DNA of 64,000 nucleotides, from contig OW204004.1 of the NCBI GenBank assembly GCA_934047225.1, positions 9,428,401 through 9,492,400 on the forward strand, in the 5' to 3' direction. A program made the translations under genes and the position numbers. This DNA comes from Ypsolopha sequella. Lineage: Eukaryota > Arthropoda > Insecta > Lepidoptera > Ypsolophidae. Of the stretch, positions 21,913 to 33,187 are shown one piece after another. How positions within the stretch are numbered: position 1 is the stretch's first letter; each line of letters opens with the position of its first letter. Below the pieces are notes generated by a model, which did not search any database, had not been told where the DNA came from, and worked only from the letters and a program-made list of their open reading frames with translations.

Positions 21913-21956
21913 CTGACTGACTGACTGACTGACTGACTGACTGACTGACTGACTGA
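21913..21956. repeat. (CTGA)n microsatellite inside the Helitron
   Basis: About eleven uninterrupted copies of CTGA near the 5' end of the Helitron. I know this arrangement from related lepidopteran repeats, where it follows TATATAAAATTCAAAGTC. Confidence 0.9.
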
Positions 21957-22189
21957 TATATCAACGCACAGCCTAAACCGCTGGTCCTAGAGACTTGAAA
22001 TTTTGCATATAGATACCTTATATAGTGTAGGCATCCACTAAGAAAGGATTTTTCAAAATTCACCCCCTAAAGTGGTGAAACGGGGGTCCAAAGTTTGTAT
22101 CGGGAAACAAGATTAGTTAGACTATTTTATTCGAGACTTCACAAGAGTACTCCTATCTATAAATGAGTAAACATATGTTTCAGGTTTTT

Positions 22190-22615
22190 TCAGAATTCCA
22201 CCCCTAAAAGGGGGAAATGGGGTGACAAATTCTGAAAATCAACATGGGTATCGTTTGTATGGTTTATCGGGTCGCTGATTACGAAAACAACAACGATTTT
22301 AAAATCCAACGTAGTGGACGTAAAAAAGGCATTTCCTGAATTCAACCCCTAAAAAGGGGAAATGGGGTGACAAAGTCTGAAAACCAACATGGGTATCGTT
22401 TGTATGGTTTATCGGGTCGCTGATTACGAAAACAACAACGATTTCTAAATCCAACGTAGTGGACGTGAAATACCATCATCCCCTGTTGGGGTGCGATGGG
22501 GTTGATATGTTGAAATGTGTAAATATCAATATGGGTGTCGTTTTTATGGTTTTTTGGGACGTTAATTATGAAAATGGCATCGATTTTGAAATTTAATATA
22601 GTGGACATGAAAATT
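22190..22615. repeat. Three degenerate ~145-bp direct repeats inside the Helitron
   Basis: Units start at about 22195, 22340 and 22475. Each has a CCCCTAAAAAGGGGAAATGG-like segment, then AACATGGGTATCGTTTGTAT, a TTACGAAAACAACAACGATT block and CCAACGTAGTGGACGT. The first two are nearly identical and the third is clearly diverged. A weaker unit precedes them at about 22055. Confidence 0.85.
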
Positions 22616-22714
22616 CTTGAAAGTATGTGTGCCAGAGCAAATCGGCTGTAACAGACGAACAGACAGACAGCCACACAAGTGATCCTATTAGGATTCCATT
22701 TTTTCCTTTTGAGG

Positions 22715-22791
22715 TATCTATCTATCTATATATCCACAATCTATCTATCTATCTATCTGTCCATCTATCTATCTATCTATCTATCTATATC
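22715..22791. repeat. (TATC)n microsatellite
   Basis: Two runs of ATCT/CTAT repeats broken by a short CCACAAT and a GTCC interruption. Frames running through it translate as a repetitive YLSI peptide, an artefact of the repeat. Confidence 0.9.
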
Positions 22792-22884
22792 TTTCAATAT
22801 CCCAGCAAAATATTTTTGGAATGGAAGGTTGAAAGGGTTGGACCACGGGGGTACCAAAAAAAATTCTTTTTTTATGTGAAAACT

Positions 22885-23145
22885 TTGACGGCCTGTTTCT
22901 CCCAAACGGCTAGACTTAGACCCATGTTGATGGGTGTCTAGGAAAAGGTTTCGACGAGATCTACCCGCCGAAAGTGTCAAAACTTTACAGGCCCGTATCT
23001 CCCAAACAGCTAATGCTATAGACCCATGTTCATGGTACTCTAAGAAAAGGGCTCGGCAAGATCTAGATGACGTTAAAAAAAAAGTCGAAAAAAAAAATTG
23101 CCAAACATTTGATCGGCCATATCTCCCGAACGGCTAATCGTAGGG
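22885..23145. repeat. Three degenerate repeats in the Helitron 3' half
   Basis: The motif GGCC(C/T)GT(A/T)TCTCCCAAAC followed by a GGCTA-like and an AGACCCATGTT-like element occurs at about 22890, 22990 and 23110. Spacing is about 100-120 bp. No coding sense is evident. Confidence 0.6.
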
Positions 23146-23601
23146 AGTTCGGGTTTCAACTATTGTGATCGGTCAAGCTGGGGCTACATGACCAAAAAAA
23201 ATTAAACAGTTTTGACAGTTTTTTGACAGGTCCAAAAAAAGTATTCCGATTTGCATAAAACTCAAGGGGCATTCGGGGTCGCCAATTACGCTGCTGTATT
23301 CAAATTTGAAATCTTTTGACAACTGATAGGGATTTTGACACTCTTTCGGAAAAACTTTGATCGGTGAGTCCCCGTGTTTGGCATTCTGGTGAGGCCGAAA
23401 AACGAGCATGTGAGGACGGAGAACGCGCCCGCGAGGCCGAAGGCCGAGCAGGGCGCGTTCGTAGTCTGAGCATGCAAGTTTTTCGGCCGAGCACTACACC
23501 TTGACTCCCAGAGGGAGTGAGAGCACTTATAATGTTTGTTTCTGAAAAAATGTAATTTGTTTCCTGTAAGCCACGCGGGCGAAGCCGCGGGCAGAAGCTA
23601 G

Positions 23602-23788
23602 TCATAATTAAAAGTTCATAAGAATGTATTTGTTTTCATTTACTTACACTATGCATTGAAAAACGTAGTATGATACTCGGGCGTAAAAGCAATAAATTAC
23701 TCGGTTACGTTTAAAACACTCGCTACGCTCGTATTTTAAATCGTCCTCGTAATTTATTCCTTTGCGCCCTTGTAGCATAAACTACTAT
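23602..23788. repeat. Dispersed repeat, family I (copy 2, right part)
   Basis: Resumes the match with 8642-8825 directly after the Helitron: CATAATTAAAAGTTCA, TGCATTGAAAAACGTAGTAT, AATAAATTACTCGGTTACG, CGCCCTTGTAGCATAAACTA. It contains its own palindrome around CACTCGCTACGCTCG. Confidence 0.85.
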
Positions 23789-24278
23789 TAGAGTAGGTAC
23801 AATATATTATAATTGGTATGACAGACGAAGGAGATACCTTCAGCTACTAAATTGGATGTGCAACGCTCCATTTACTGACAAAGCCGAAACCTTTCCAATA
23901 CCTGTCAATAATACGTAACAGCCTGCTAGCACTGCTGATTCAGCGATTAAGGTCCTCCAGGCTACGAATACACAACGATCGTTCAGCTGATTTGTTTCCA
24001 GATAAAATGCTTGATAAATGTCTCTTCTCTGTCTAGAATTTTATGTAAAACTCAGCTCATAATAATAACATTTTTCCGTGGTATTAACATAGGTCGGGTA
24101 GGCGCCATAGTTCCTTCCATAGTCCCAAATAAAGATATACGCAATAGTCTGATTTCCTTCGTTTTCATTCCTTACAGTCGTACACAGACCGGGGGTTGTC
24201 CTTGGGTGCACTTCTACAGTGCGTACAGGGATAATAGTCGGTTGGTGTCACACCACATTTGGATTAAATTGTCTAAAG
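23789..24278. other. No gene seen
   Basis: A 106-codon open frame at 24011-24331 runs into the neighbouring hAT MITE and has no recognisable motif; I do not call it a gene. Confidence 0.4.
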
Positions 24279-24534
24279 CTAGGGTCTTCAACAATCCGCG
24301 GCCAATCAAACGCACTTCGGTCAAAAAATAAAAGCAGATATCAACAATCTGGTTAAAAAGAAACAAGTTCAATCCTCACATCAATATGTATCGTGTAATT
24401 TTTAAACAAATAAAGAATTTTAATTCATTTGTTTGTTATTTAATGTTCACGTGCTGCAATGTGCCCCCCCCCCCCCCCGACAGACGTGGATCAAATTTTT
24501 GGCCCTCGAGCTAAAAAAAGGTTGAAGACCCCTG
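24279..24534. mobile_element. hAT-type MITE S, 256 bp, with 8-bp target duplication
   Basis: Ends CTAGGGTCTTCAAC (left) and GTTGAAGACCCCTG (right) are 14-bp inverted repeats with two mismatches. They are flanked by an exact 8-bp duplication, GTCTAAAG, at 24271-24278 and 24535-24542. An 8-bp duplication and CAGGGGT-like ends fit hAT. The interior is non-coding and includes a run of 15 C at 24464-24478. Confidence 0.88.
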
Positions 24535-24542
24535 GTCTAAAG

Positions 24543-24970
24543 GGCCTCTACGTGTTGGCTTCGGCCCCATGCACACCTCCTATAGGTCCGGGATTACATA
24601 GTCCCGAGATATGATAAATATATGATAATAATAATATCATCGTCACAACATGAATCCTCGAGGGGTTGTCAGAGGTGTTCCCGAGAGTTAACTGTGAAAT
24701 GCAAGTCACAGTCCACACTCGGTATACCCGCGTTTCAGCGACGATTATTACGTCCCAATTTGATAGGTAGTGAGGCCTATCGCCGTACTTCGGGCACAAA
24801 TACACGCTTTTTAAGTCATTCAGGTTTCTTCAGTGTTTTCCTTCACCGTTCAACAAGTGGTAATATATATTATATGCATTACACACATACATTCCGAAAC
24901 TCATCGGTTCATGCCCCACCGGGTATCTAACTTGGGTCTGAAGACTGAGAGGCCAGCGTTCTACCGCCGC
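24543..24970 (-). mobile_element. tRNA-headed SINE (copy 2)
   Basis: On the minus strand the head reads GCGGCGGTAGAACGCTGGCC, then AAGTTAGATACCCGGTGGGG, where A-box and B-box have decayed. The body matches the SINE at 11505 (GTGTATTTGTGCCCGAAGTA, GGCGATAG, GGGACGTAATAATCGTCG, CGAGTGTGGA). Beyond the body it has a longer 3' part (GGGACTATGTAATCCCGG, GGCCGAAGCCAACACG), resembling 3' tails I know from lepidopteran SINE/LINE pairs. Its tail abuts the target duplication of MITE S. Confidence 0.75.
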
Positions 24971-26232
24971 TTTTTTTTACTTACTTTAAAAAATATGAAA
25001 AATAAAAGGGCATGAAGTTATAAGTGTTATCGTGAAAGTCGAAATGTTTTCAAAAACAAATACTATTTTAACAATCTGTGTCACTGGAATAAGTTTCGAA
25101 TCGGGTTGAGACGAGGGGTGGGGAATGGGGTGAGCACCCTAAACAAAACAAAGAATTCGGAGAACTTTCACTGAATAATAATTTCAAGGAAAAAGTTTGT
25201 CGCTGAGAACGAGAGCAGGAAACCGAGACTAATGCTTAGCAGTTGAGTTGAGCCGATTTTCAGACGAACCATCCAAGCCAGTCGCCGACCAATCCATCAA
25301 GAGAGGGTGGTGGGGGCCGGGTGTGAGTACCGACCCCCATACCCACATAAATATTGCGGGTAGGTGAGTACAAACCCTTTGACCGAGTTCTGTTTACTTT
25401 CGTTTTCGCTCAGCTGACGGGGCCGCTACCCTGACTTTACGCCTCCACTGTTATTATGATAATTAGAGACCTATCAACGTAATATTTACTACACACTGCC
25501 TAAAACGTTCAACGGCTGACCGCAACATATTATAGTGACTGACAACGGCCATGAGTGCTTCGTCAATCGATAGTCGGTCCGACTTGACACTTGATATTAT
25601 CGTGTACCATCAATCCATATGCCGTGCATCGTAATGATCTCATTTCTGTTACGTTCTGAGAAATGCGTCAAAATCGGTTATTTCGGGAGCCATGGTATCT
25701 TGATTACGAAGTGGCCGGCGAGTTTTTTCCGTGGATCTCGGCGAATGGGGAGTGTCCCCTAAAGTAGAAGGTTGCAACGGGTGCGGACGCGGTAGACAGG
25801 GCGCAGACGTGCATTATTAGGCGGGTGCCGGAACACCCGTGGGAGAACCGGTGGGTGGGGAGGGAGCGCGCACGTCATCACCTGAGGCGCGCCCTTGAAA
25901 CCGTCGCATTCATTGCACCCGGATGCGGGTTGTATCTCTAAACCCGTAAAGCCTTAGATATCCTAACACCTGAAAGGTGCACGCCTTGATAGATCTTGAA
26001 AGCACGTGCTCGGGATCTATCAGCAGTTTTATATGTATAAGACAGGACGGTTCATGGCAATCGCTTCATAAAATATTCAAATGAGATACGACACGGTGCA
26101 TATTGTCAGCTGATAAAAGCGATCATTCGCGTTATAATTTAAAGAAGGTAAAAACGGAAACTTTGTAAGTGAAGTCTTGTTGACTGTCTGTACAAAGTTA
26201 TTTAATTAGCGCCAATGACATATATATATTCG
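24971..26232. other. No gene seen; moderately GC-rich
   Basis: Base composition rises at 25240-25440 and 25700-25930 compared with the surroundings, but no frame of useful length or familiar motif is present. It may be a degraded element of a class I cannot recognise. Confidence 0.35.
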
Positions 26233-26283
26233 TCAGTGAAAAGCGGGAGTACCAAGTGTGGAGTGTGACTTACATTTCGCAGA
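26233..26283 (+). repeat. SINE fragment
   Basis: GTCAGTGAAAAGCGGGAGTA, CCAAGTGTGGAGTGTGACTT, ACATTTCGCAG corresponds to the middle of the SINE at 11505 (about 11750-11795). It is cut off by the inverted-repeat element V. Confidence 0.6.
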
Positions 26284-26581
26284 ACGGCGTCGTCAGTATC
26301 TAAGCGCTTGCTATTTTGCTATAAGACGAATCTTCGTCATATAGTAGAATTCGGCATTTTGTAATTTGCCTCGGTGATTATTTCTGTTAAAACTATTGAG
26401 GGTCGCCTCGCTCCGCTCCGCTTCGCTCGGCTACCAATATGTACTTACATGTAAACCTAACACGCTCCGCTCGTCATTGCAACTATTTTTCACTTTTTGG
26501 TTAGACTTACGATTTCGGTTTTTTAGAAAATGAAATTTAGAAATTGCAAAATAGCTAGCGTTTAGAAACTGACGACGCCGT
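26284..26581. mobile_element. Inverted-repeat element V, ~298 bp
   Basis: ACGGCGTCGTCAGTATCTAA at the left and TTTAGAAACTGACGACGCCG at the right are inverted partners over ~35 bp, together with GCTATTTTGC / GCAAAATAGC. A second pair (GAATTCGGCATTTTGTAA and ATGTAAAATGCCGAATTTG) is present at 26347 and 26583, so the palindrome is more complex than a simple MITE. A CGCTCCGCT-type short repeat lies in the centre. Confidence 0.65.
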
Positions 26582-26752
26582 ATGTAAAATGCCGAATTTG
26601 ACTACATATTTGCCTGCCACAATCGCATCCAGGTTTTGCCAACGTAGCGTGATGTCATCTCAGTCAAGAGAGCTTATGATCACCTAAATTCTAGTTGGAC
26701 AGAGCCTTTTGACCGTAATTATGATAGGCCATTACTACCTGCTATCGGTAAG

Positions 26753-27171
26753 TTAAGAGGCTATGCGAATTTTATTTTTGTCACTGTCACTCTAAGCGAA
26801 AAATCGCGCAGTGCGAGAGGGGCGGCGGATTCAGGGCGAAAGCAAAAAATGTTAGTTTTATAATTTTTATAAAAAAAAACTAAAATAGCTAGCAAAATTT
26901 CAAATACTAAATCTCTAAATATTGTGTTGAAACACACCTAATAAAATATGTTCGAGTTCTGTTTATGGTTCCTATTCGTCAAACGAGGAGAAAAAGTTTG
27001 TTTAAACAATTATTTCTATCGAGGAAAATTTATCCAAACATGTCTTCCAATTTCAAATCCCTAGATTATATAGTCAAAATGCATATACCAGAAACTAATT
27101 ATAATTTTCCGTGTATTTCATGAAATACACAGAAAAGAAACACCCGTATTTTTTTTCGCATATTGCCTTAA
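26753..27171 (+). mobile_element. TTAA-bounded MITE, family A (copy 2)
   Basis: TTAAGAGGCTATGCGAATTT at the left, TTCGCATATTGCCTTAA at the right. Box CGCAGTGCGAGAGGGGCGG, core AACAATTATTTCTATCGAGG, and a small internal palindrome TGTATTTCATGAAATACACA near the right end that copies 3 and 4 share in close form. Non-coding. Confidence 0.85.
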
Positions 27172-30100
27172 ATGTCTTGTCAACCGCTACTTTATTATAG
27201 TCCGGTGATTCGCCTTCAAATGTCAACAGCTTGAAGAACCGTGTGCCTGTGAGATGATGACCGACAACTTCGACAATTGAAATAAAATTGTTAATTAGAA
27301 ATGCATTTTTTTTTAAGCGAATGTATCTTTGTTCGCTTCTCGTATAGGATAAGGGGTCCAATTCAGAACTTGTACGTCACTTCCGTGATCGACATGAGGA
27401 AAGAATTCCGCAGATCAAGGCATTTTCGTATTTCATCCATCGTATTTCGTGAAAAAAGTTTAGGATAACCTTTAATTTTTGACGGAGGATTGATAAATTT
27501 TTTATTACAGATTAGTACTTTTTTAAACGTGAATTATTTGTTATTAGTTATAATTCATGCATGACAAATTAATATTTATTTGATTGCAATAATATGTAAT
27601 AATAAAACAACGACTCCGTAAGCTTAACACGCGCGCTGCCATCAGGAAGTTGACATAATTCTTTATGCTTTTCTCTGTGATTGACATCTAATGCCACAAC
27701 ATGCAGTGTCGAATTACTAAAAATAGTACATTTAATATGGTTCCAAACAAGCAAGATCCCTATTAGCAAAATGAGAAAATGTGTCGTATCATCGTATGTG
27801 GTGCAACGGACCTAGATGAGAATAAATATTATGCGGTCCAAAACGGTAAATATCAAGAAAACAACAATGCTTTCCCGAAGCTGAACACGATGGCAAAAGG
27901 CATGATAAGAAGTATTCGCTTAAATAATACACAGTTGTATCTCCGACACAATCTGCTTTTTTTTTTCATTATATATCTCTTTCTTTACTTAAAGGGTTGG
28001 TTCATTAATTAATCTTTTTTTCAGTAGGTACTATTAGGGTTCATATGCATTATGTCATAGGCTGTAAAGGTTCAACAATAAAATATTCAAATAGGAAGCA
28101 AAGGTCGACTTGGACATTCTGCAAGTATGTGATAACAAACTTCTAGAACCAAGTCTTGGTTACACATAACCAACAGATGCCAACAAACAATGATATCTGG
28201 AGTTATTTTCCTACGAGTCGATCGAAAATAGATTTTACAAAAAATCTTAGGTATTTTCTCATCTTTGCTTGTAAAGTACCAAGACAGTATAACCCTCTAG
28301 CAATCTTCTTGTCTCAAGAATCTAAGGCAGAGATTATGCTGTTACACAATCAACGTGCTTTATCTACAGTCTTTTATCTATACGTTTTCTTTCACATCTC
28401 ACTCACTCGAGTTTGCGCTATTTTACTTCGAATTCAGACAAGCACAACCAGTTTAGCAAAAATGTATAATAGCTACGAATTTCGTCGCCTTTGATGCAGC
28501 GCTTAAAAAACAAACAGACATGATCAGACATCTATCCGCTTTGCTGAGCTCGTGATTCGGCTACCAACATTTTGGATCACGGGAAGGTAAATAGCTGAAA
28601 TTCTATTGGAAAATTCTCTTTGTGCGTTTCGATCCAGCTTTTAACATCGCGTACTTTCCCGTGCGGTTTCAAAACGGCCTTGTTCCCTGACGAAACGTTT
28701 CTTAAGCAGCGATTTCTCCACGAGCTCGTTCCAAGAGCCCTGGTTCAGAACATACCTTGGGCTCCATTGCATAACGAGCTTACGTCAGCTAGCGCGCGAA
28801 GCTGCTTACGTCACTCAAGCGTGTCTCGAACCTCCAAACTAACTTGGAGCCTATGCCCAAGGAACTTAGAGCCTTCTTCGAACGGCCAAGATCTAAGTGA
28901 TATGGAAGGTTATGTTCGCTTGAGTGGATGAGGCTCCGGCACGGCGGCGCGCCATCACCGTCGGCTCAACAATTCTGAGAAACGCTCGCCTCTAGTTTCG
29001 GACTCGAATATTACGAGTCTTGGAATACAAGATGATGGGATGTGTTTCAAGTATAACAGGAAGAATTATGAGATTTAATAGATAGAATTAATTTAGTGTA
29101 TAATTTAGGAAATAGATTTATAATGATTGTGTTTTGTATAATGGTGATAGGATATTTGGGTCAGTAACCTCTGAATTATCTATGATTAATCACGGTAATT
29201 AATTTGATTCATGATTGTGACGTGTTGCGAGACCAATAGCCCATCCCAAATGTGGCTACGTGATTGATTAGTTGATAAAATACAAAGAGATAGCATGTAT
29301 AATAATAACATCACACAACAAACTAACAATCTGAACAAACAAAAAATCATGAATGCAAAAATGAAGTTACATAATATAATGTTGCCGTCGGTACTTTCAA
29401 GTCCAATGCGGTGCGGGCAGCATTGTTAAAAAGACAAGGAATGCATTGTTTTACGGTAACTGGACCTACATTTTGTTTTCTTTTTGGTCCGGCACATGTT
29501 GCACCGTTGTTGCACCAAATACATGGCCGTAACGGTTTTCTTGAAATATTTTTATTTATGGCGCAGTAGTTTCATCACGTAACGAATGAGAGAAACATAT
29601 CTGATAATAGCGTGTCCGAGTAGTACGGTGAGGAAAGAAGAGATTGTATATCGCTGTGCTGTACGAATGACTGTAAAAGCAGATGGACTATATGGGACAG
29701 GTAGACAAAGGTATTTTTTTTTTCCTTCATGACATAATTTTCTCCTGTCTTGTATTTTTTATCTCTTTATTCAATTAAAGAATAGGCTTACTTTTTACAT
29801 TTAGTTGTTGTGTAACTAACATTATGAAAAAAAAAAAGACATGATCTTGCGAAGTTTCTTGCCCTTCTTCTTAGCAAGACTTATCGAATGGGCGGAGTTA
29901 GGCAATGTATTGCATACATTTATAATATTATTTATTCCTTATTCCTATATTTTAATTCAAGCGTATTTTTTATTAAATTAAATTTAAGTAAACCCAATCT
30001 TTATTATTTCCCTGTGTATTTCCCCATATCATTATTTATTACATAAAACTATTACCTATACACATATATTATTTAATTACTTATATTACTTCAAAGCCGA

Positions 30101-30271
30101 CGTGTAATAAGTGTATATGTTATACCTACATTACATAAATAAATATATAAAAAAAGAATATTTTTTTAATATAAATTCACACAAGAGCGTTCAGGAAAAC
30201 AACGCTTAAATGGGTTTATATGTTTAAAACAATAATTATTGTTATTTTTACTTTATTAGTTATAAGACGGA
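27172..30271. other. No gene recognised over 3.1 kb
   Basis: Several frames of 66-112 codons occur (for example 28156-28494 and 28620-28931, plus strand) but none shows a known motif, and none has convincing splice sites. The stretch 28620-29040 is GC-richer and could be a fragment of a coding or LTR element that I do not recognise. The rest is AT-rich. Confidence 0.4.
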
Positions 30272-30478
30272 CTTAAAATGCTGCTTTAACTTTGTTTATA
30301 CAAGATCATGATAAATTGTGCATTAAATTTCAAACACATTCTTTATAAACCTCACTTATACTGAACTATAAATTGGCGTCAACTGCCACATACCAAAAGG
30401 TTTTTCAACTTTTAACTTTTAAACAAGAAGTACAAAGTTAAGTTATGCACTTTGCGCTAAGCTACTGACGGAGATTCT
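30272..30478. mobile_element. TTAA-class MITE, family P (copy 1, partial)
   Basis: Matches the right two-thirds of 41479-41867: AAAATGCTGCTTTAACTTTG, ATTGTGCATTAAATTT, CTTATACTGAACTAT, GGCGTCAACTGCC, GTTAAGTTATGCACTTTG. The left arm and its TTAA are missing or decayed. Confidence 0.7.
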
Positions 30479-30574
30479 TCCTAGTGTGGTCCGAAAATCA
30501 CTCTATTCTATTGATAAAGTTATCTTAAACGGTATGTTTAAAAATTATGAAATCTCTATATACAAAGTGAATTT

Positions 30575-30810
30575 GTGAACATCGTCCAAATTCATAGTTG
30601 AGCCTTGGTAAGTGATCAGCATCATGAACCAATAACGATTTTTGTAAAATTCATAAAATTAAATTTCGACTCCCCATAGTGATTCACTCAGGACTGGGAG
30701 TGAATTACTATGGGAAGTCAAAATTTCATTAAACGAATTTCACAAAAAATGTTATCGATTCATGATGCTGATAACTTACCAAGCCATATGTATGAATTTG
30801 GACGGTGACC
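30575..30810. mobile_element. Foldback element, family N (copy 2)
   Basis: A ~236-bp palindrome. Arms contain CATCGTCCAAATTCAT and GTAAGTGATCAGCATCATGA at the left and their inverted partners (TCATGATGCTGATAACTTAC, ATGAATTTGGACG) at the right. The centre is CCCATAGTGATTCACTC / GAGTGAATTACTATGGG. The right half matches window positions 1-127. Confidence 0.8.
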
Positions 30811-31312
30811 AAAAAGTCACCTTCAGTTAAAATATATTGAACAATTTAACCTTAACTCATGAAATTTAATCTCTTTGACTATTTTTGAAGACTACACTAA
30901 CATGTGTGTAAGCTGATGTTTATTCACGTGCTACCGGTGCTACTACAACCATAGTATAACAATTACAACGCCACTTCACGCTAATCAATATGCTAATTAA
31001 TTTATATTTACCTGTTTTAATATGCAAAGGTTAAAAAACTATGGCCGCCACTTCACGTAAACACGAGGAGCTTATAGGACACAATATAGAAATTGACAAT
31101 AATATTGACTGAAATGTAGAAAGCCTACATTTTTCCTTTACCACGAATAAAGGGTTTGTAGAGTTGGCCCGTGTAGAGTTAGGGGCTTTGCTCTACATAT
31201 CTGATAAATTTTTAACAGTGAAAGCGTTCTGAGCTTATGAGTCTTGGCAAACTACTTTACGTGAAACTTTTTTGGTGGGATTTCTATTTTTTTGTAAGGA
31301 AACATTACATAC

Positions 31313-31529
31313 CAGCCCCTCTATTATGTATCTTTGGTTGCCCACTGGACTGGTTGCCTATCATCAAAAACATAGATAAAACTGAACTTTCAATATTGTA
31401 CTATTTACGAACTGTGGCGTCACTTCAAGTGCGAACATATGCTTAGACAATCGGAATTCGATACTATTTCTATGTTTTTGATGATAGGCACCCAATCCAG
31501 TTGGCAACTAAGATACATAATAGGCCCCC
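31313..31529. mobile_element. Foldback MITE, family J (copy 1)
   Basis: AGCCCCTCTATTATGTATCT and TTGCCTATCATCAAAAACAT at the left are mirrored by ATGTTTTTGATGATAGGCAC and AAGATACATAATAGGCCCC at the right. A central block GACAATCGGAATTCGATA is shared with the copy at 53290-53496. The frames seen here are by-products. Confidence 0.85.
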
Positions 31530-31715
31530 GCAGGTCACGCAATATGTTTTGCGAAAAAAAGTGTTTATGTATGAGACACTGGCCAGTTACAATTTATTTT
31601 GAAAATACAAATATTTTTAAGTAAAAATACGAACGTTCCAACTTCAAAATTTCACTACACACTTGATGATTGATTTTTTACGATTTCAAGTGTCACCTAA
31701 AGCCGGACGAATAGA

Positions 31716-31942
31716 TTTCAAATGGCATTTATGGATAAAAGTCTTTCTAAGGCAACTGTGTACCGCTGGTATAACGAATATAAGCGCAGTCGACTAACTT
31801 TGAGTCATGAAGAAAGAAATAGTCAATCAGAAATAAGCTGATACAGAATGAAAGGTGCTAGCACTGAAAAATTTAATTCAAGAGAATAGGCGAAGTAGGT
31901 ATGAAGAGATTCAGCACATATTGCGGATTGGATCGGGATTAT
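31716..31942 (+). pseudogene. mariner-like transposase N-terminal relic
   Basis: One frame reads MAFMDKSLSKATVYRWYNEY then KRSRLTLSHEE, which resembles the second helix-turn-helix of mariner transposases (the ATVYRWFNEFKRGR type). After two stops the neighbouring frame gives LKNLIQENRRSRYEEIQHIL, equivalent to the next conserved segment. At least one frameshift and several stops. No inverted ends and no catalytic part were found. It is a different, much older lineage than the mariner at 18446. Confidence 0.7.
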
Positions 31943-33187
31943 AAGGGGTTGAATGGTGAAAGTTACAGATCTTTTTAATGTTTTGTTTGTGTGCTAATCC
32001 TAGCTGGCATACCAAATTTCAGCTTTCTAGGTCTTTTGGAAGTTTGGATTAGAAACTCCGAACCGGACCTCCTTTACGAGGGATCGAAGGGTGAAAGTTA
32101 CAGATTTCTTGATTTTTTTGTTGTTTATTTGCTAAATGCTAATCCTACTGTGCCATTGAGTCCTTAGATTTAAGATTAGTTTATTTAAGTTTTTTAACGC
32201 ACAGCTGTCACAATGTCTAAATAACTATTTGTCAAAACTATTCACCGGCACCCACGAAACAGACTACCCATCGTCTAGTCTGGGAGCCACTAAAATTATG
32301 TGTGTTAACCCATGTGTCTGAAAATAAATATTTTTGTATTTGTATTTGTATTTTGTACTACATTCTAGCTTCCCAGGACTTAACAATGTACCATAGAGTG
32401 ACAACCTCGCCGTATTTTATGTATTAATAAAATCCTAAGTACAAAAGCTAGGCAAATGAAACATAGCTTAATTCATTAGTCTGCTAACTACATCTTATCC
32501 TGAGAATTTGTGCACTCTACTCTCTAGTATCATCCAGGCCGAAGCTATGAGGGTTCGAAAAAACGCTTCGAGAAAAGGTACGTATAGCGCTCTGCTTGTT
32601 TCGGTTCGTCTTGGCGGGGGCACTAGTGCCCCCAGATGTTCTTATACATTTTCACATAGTTTCCAAAATAACGTGCCGGTGTACTGCAAACTGTTTATAA
32701 CACTCCGTTACACGCGCAACTAATAGTTACACCATACCACGCTTAATAATTAAATTATTTTAAACTACAACAATTGAAAAGAAAAAAAATCAAGGTTATA
32801 AATAAGTGCTAAGGATTAACATGAATGTCTACAAATATTTAACTTCTAATAATTATTAAAACAATTAAAGAAAAAAAAATAAGTCACGGCGAATTTTCTC
32901 AAAAAGCAACATTCAATCTAAATGATCGGTCACAGTACTGAAAAGCGTGTCCTTGCATTAGTATAATCTTCCTAAAAAACTTTTTTATGCAAATATGCTG
33001 TTGAAACTTGACTAGTGCAAGCAATGATATACAAGCTGCAGGTACTCAGGAAAAGAAGACTGTCGCTATAAAAGTGTTCAAATAATTACAAAATATTCAT
33101 TACTGGGGCACGCCTGTGCCCCGCGCGTGTAATGGAGTGTTAAGCAATGTATCTGGAGGGTGCTTATCACGATATGATTCAACGTAC
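31943..33187. other. No gene seen; probable LINE tail at 32150-32350
   Basis: GGTGAAAGTTACAGAT occurs twice (about 31957 and 32090) as part of a ~110-bp direct repeat. At 32320-32345 an AATAAATATTTTTGTATTTG run of TTTGTA-like units looks like the 3' terminus of a LINE, with UTR-like sequence before it, but no coding sequence is left. The remainder is unassigned. Confidence 0.4.

Larger units (their letters stand above)
21889..23601 (+). mobile_element. Non-autonomous Helitron, 1713 bp
   Basis: Starts TCTGTATATATAAAATTC, ends GCAGAAGCTAG, and is followed by T. A stem CGCGG (23574-23578) / CCGCG (23585-23589) stands ~9 nt before the CTAG, the hairpin plus CTRR end expected of Helitrons. Insertion is between A and T of a family I repeat; the uninterrupted relative at ~8641/8642 gives the empty site. 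No Rep/helicase ORF is present. The interior has a (CTGA)n run, several ~150-bp direct repeats, a (TATC)n run and three copies of a motif like CCCGTATCTCCCAAACRGCT. Confidence 0.9.

Noticed and set aside
22679..22941. Repetitive YLSI-rich protein
   Set aside because: It is a translation of the (TATC)n microsatellite inside the Helitron.
28620..28931. 103-codon GC-richer frame as a possible host exon
   Set aside because: No clear splice sites or motif; could be a decayed retroelement. Left unassigned.
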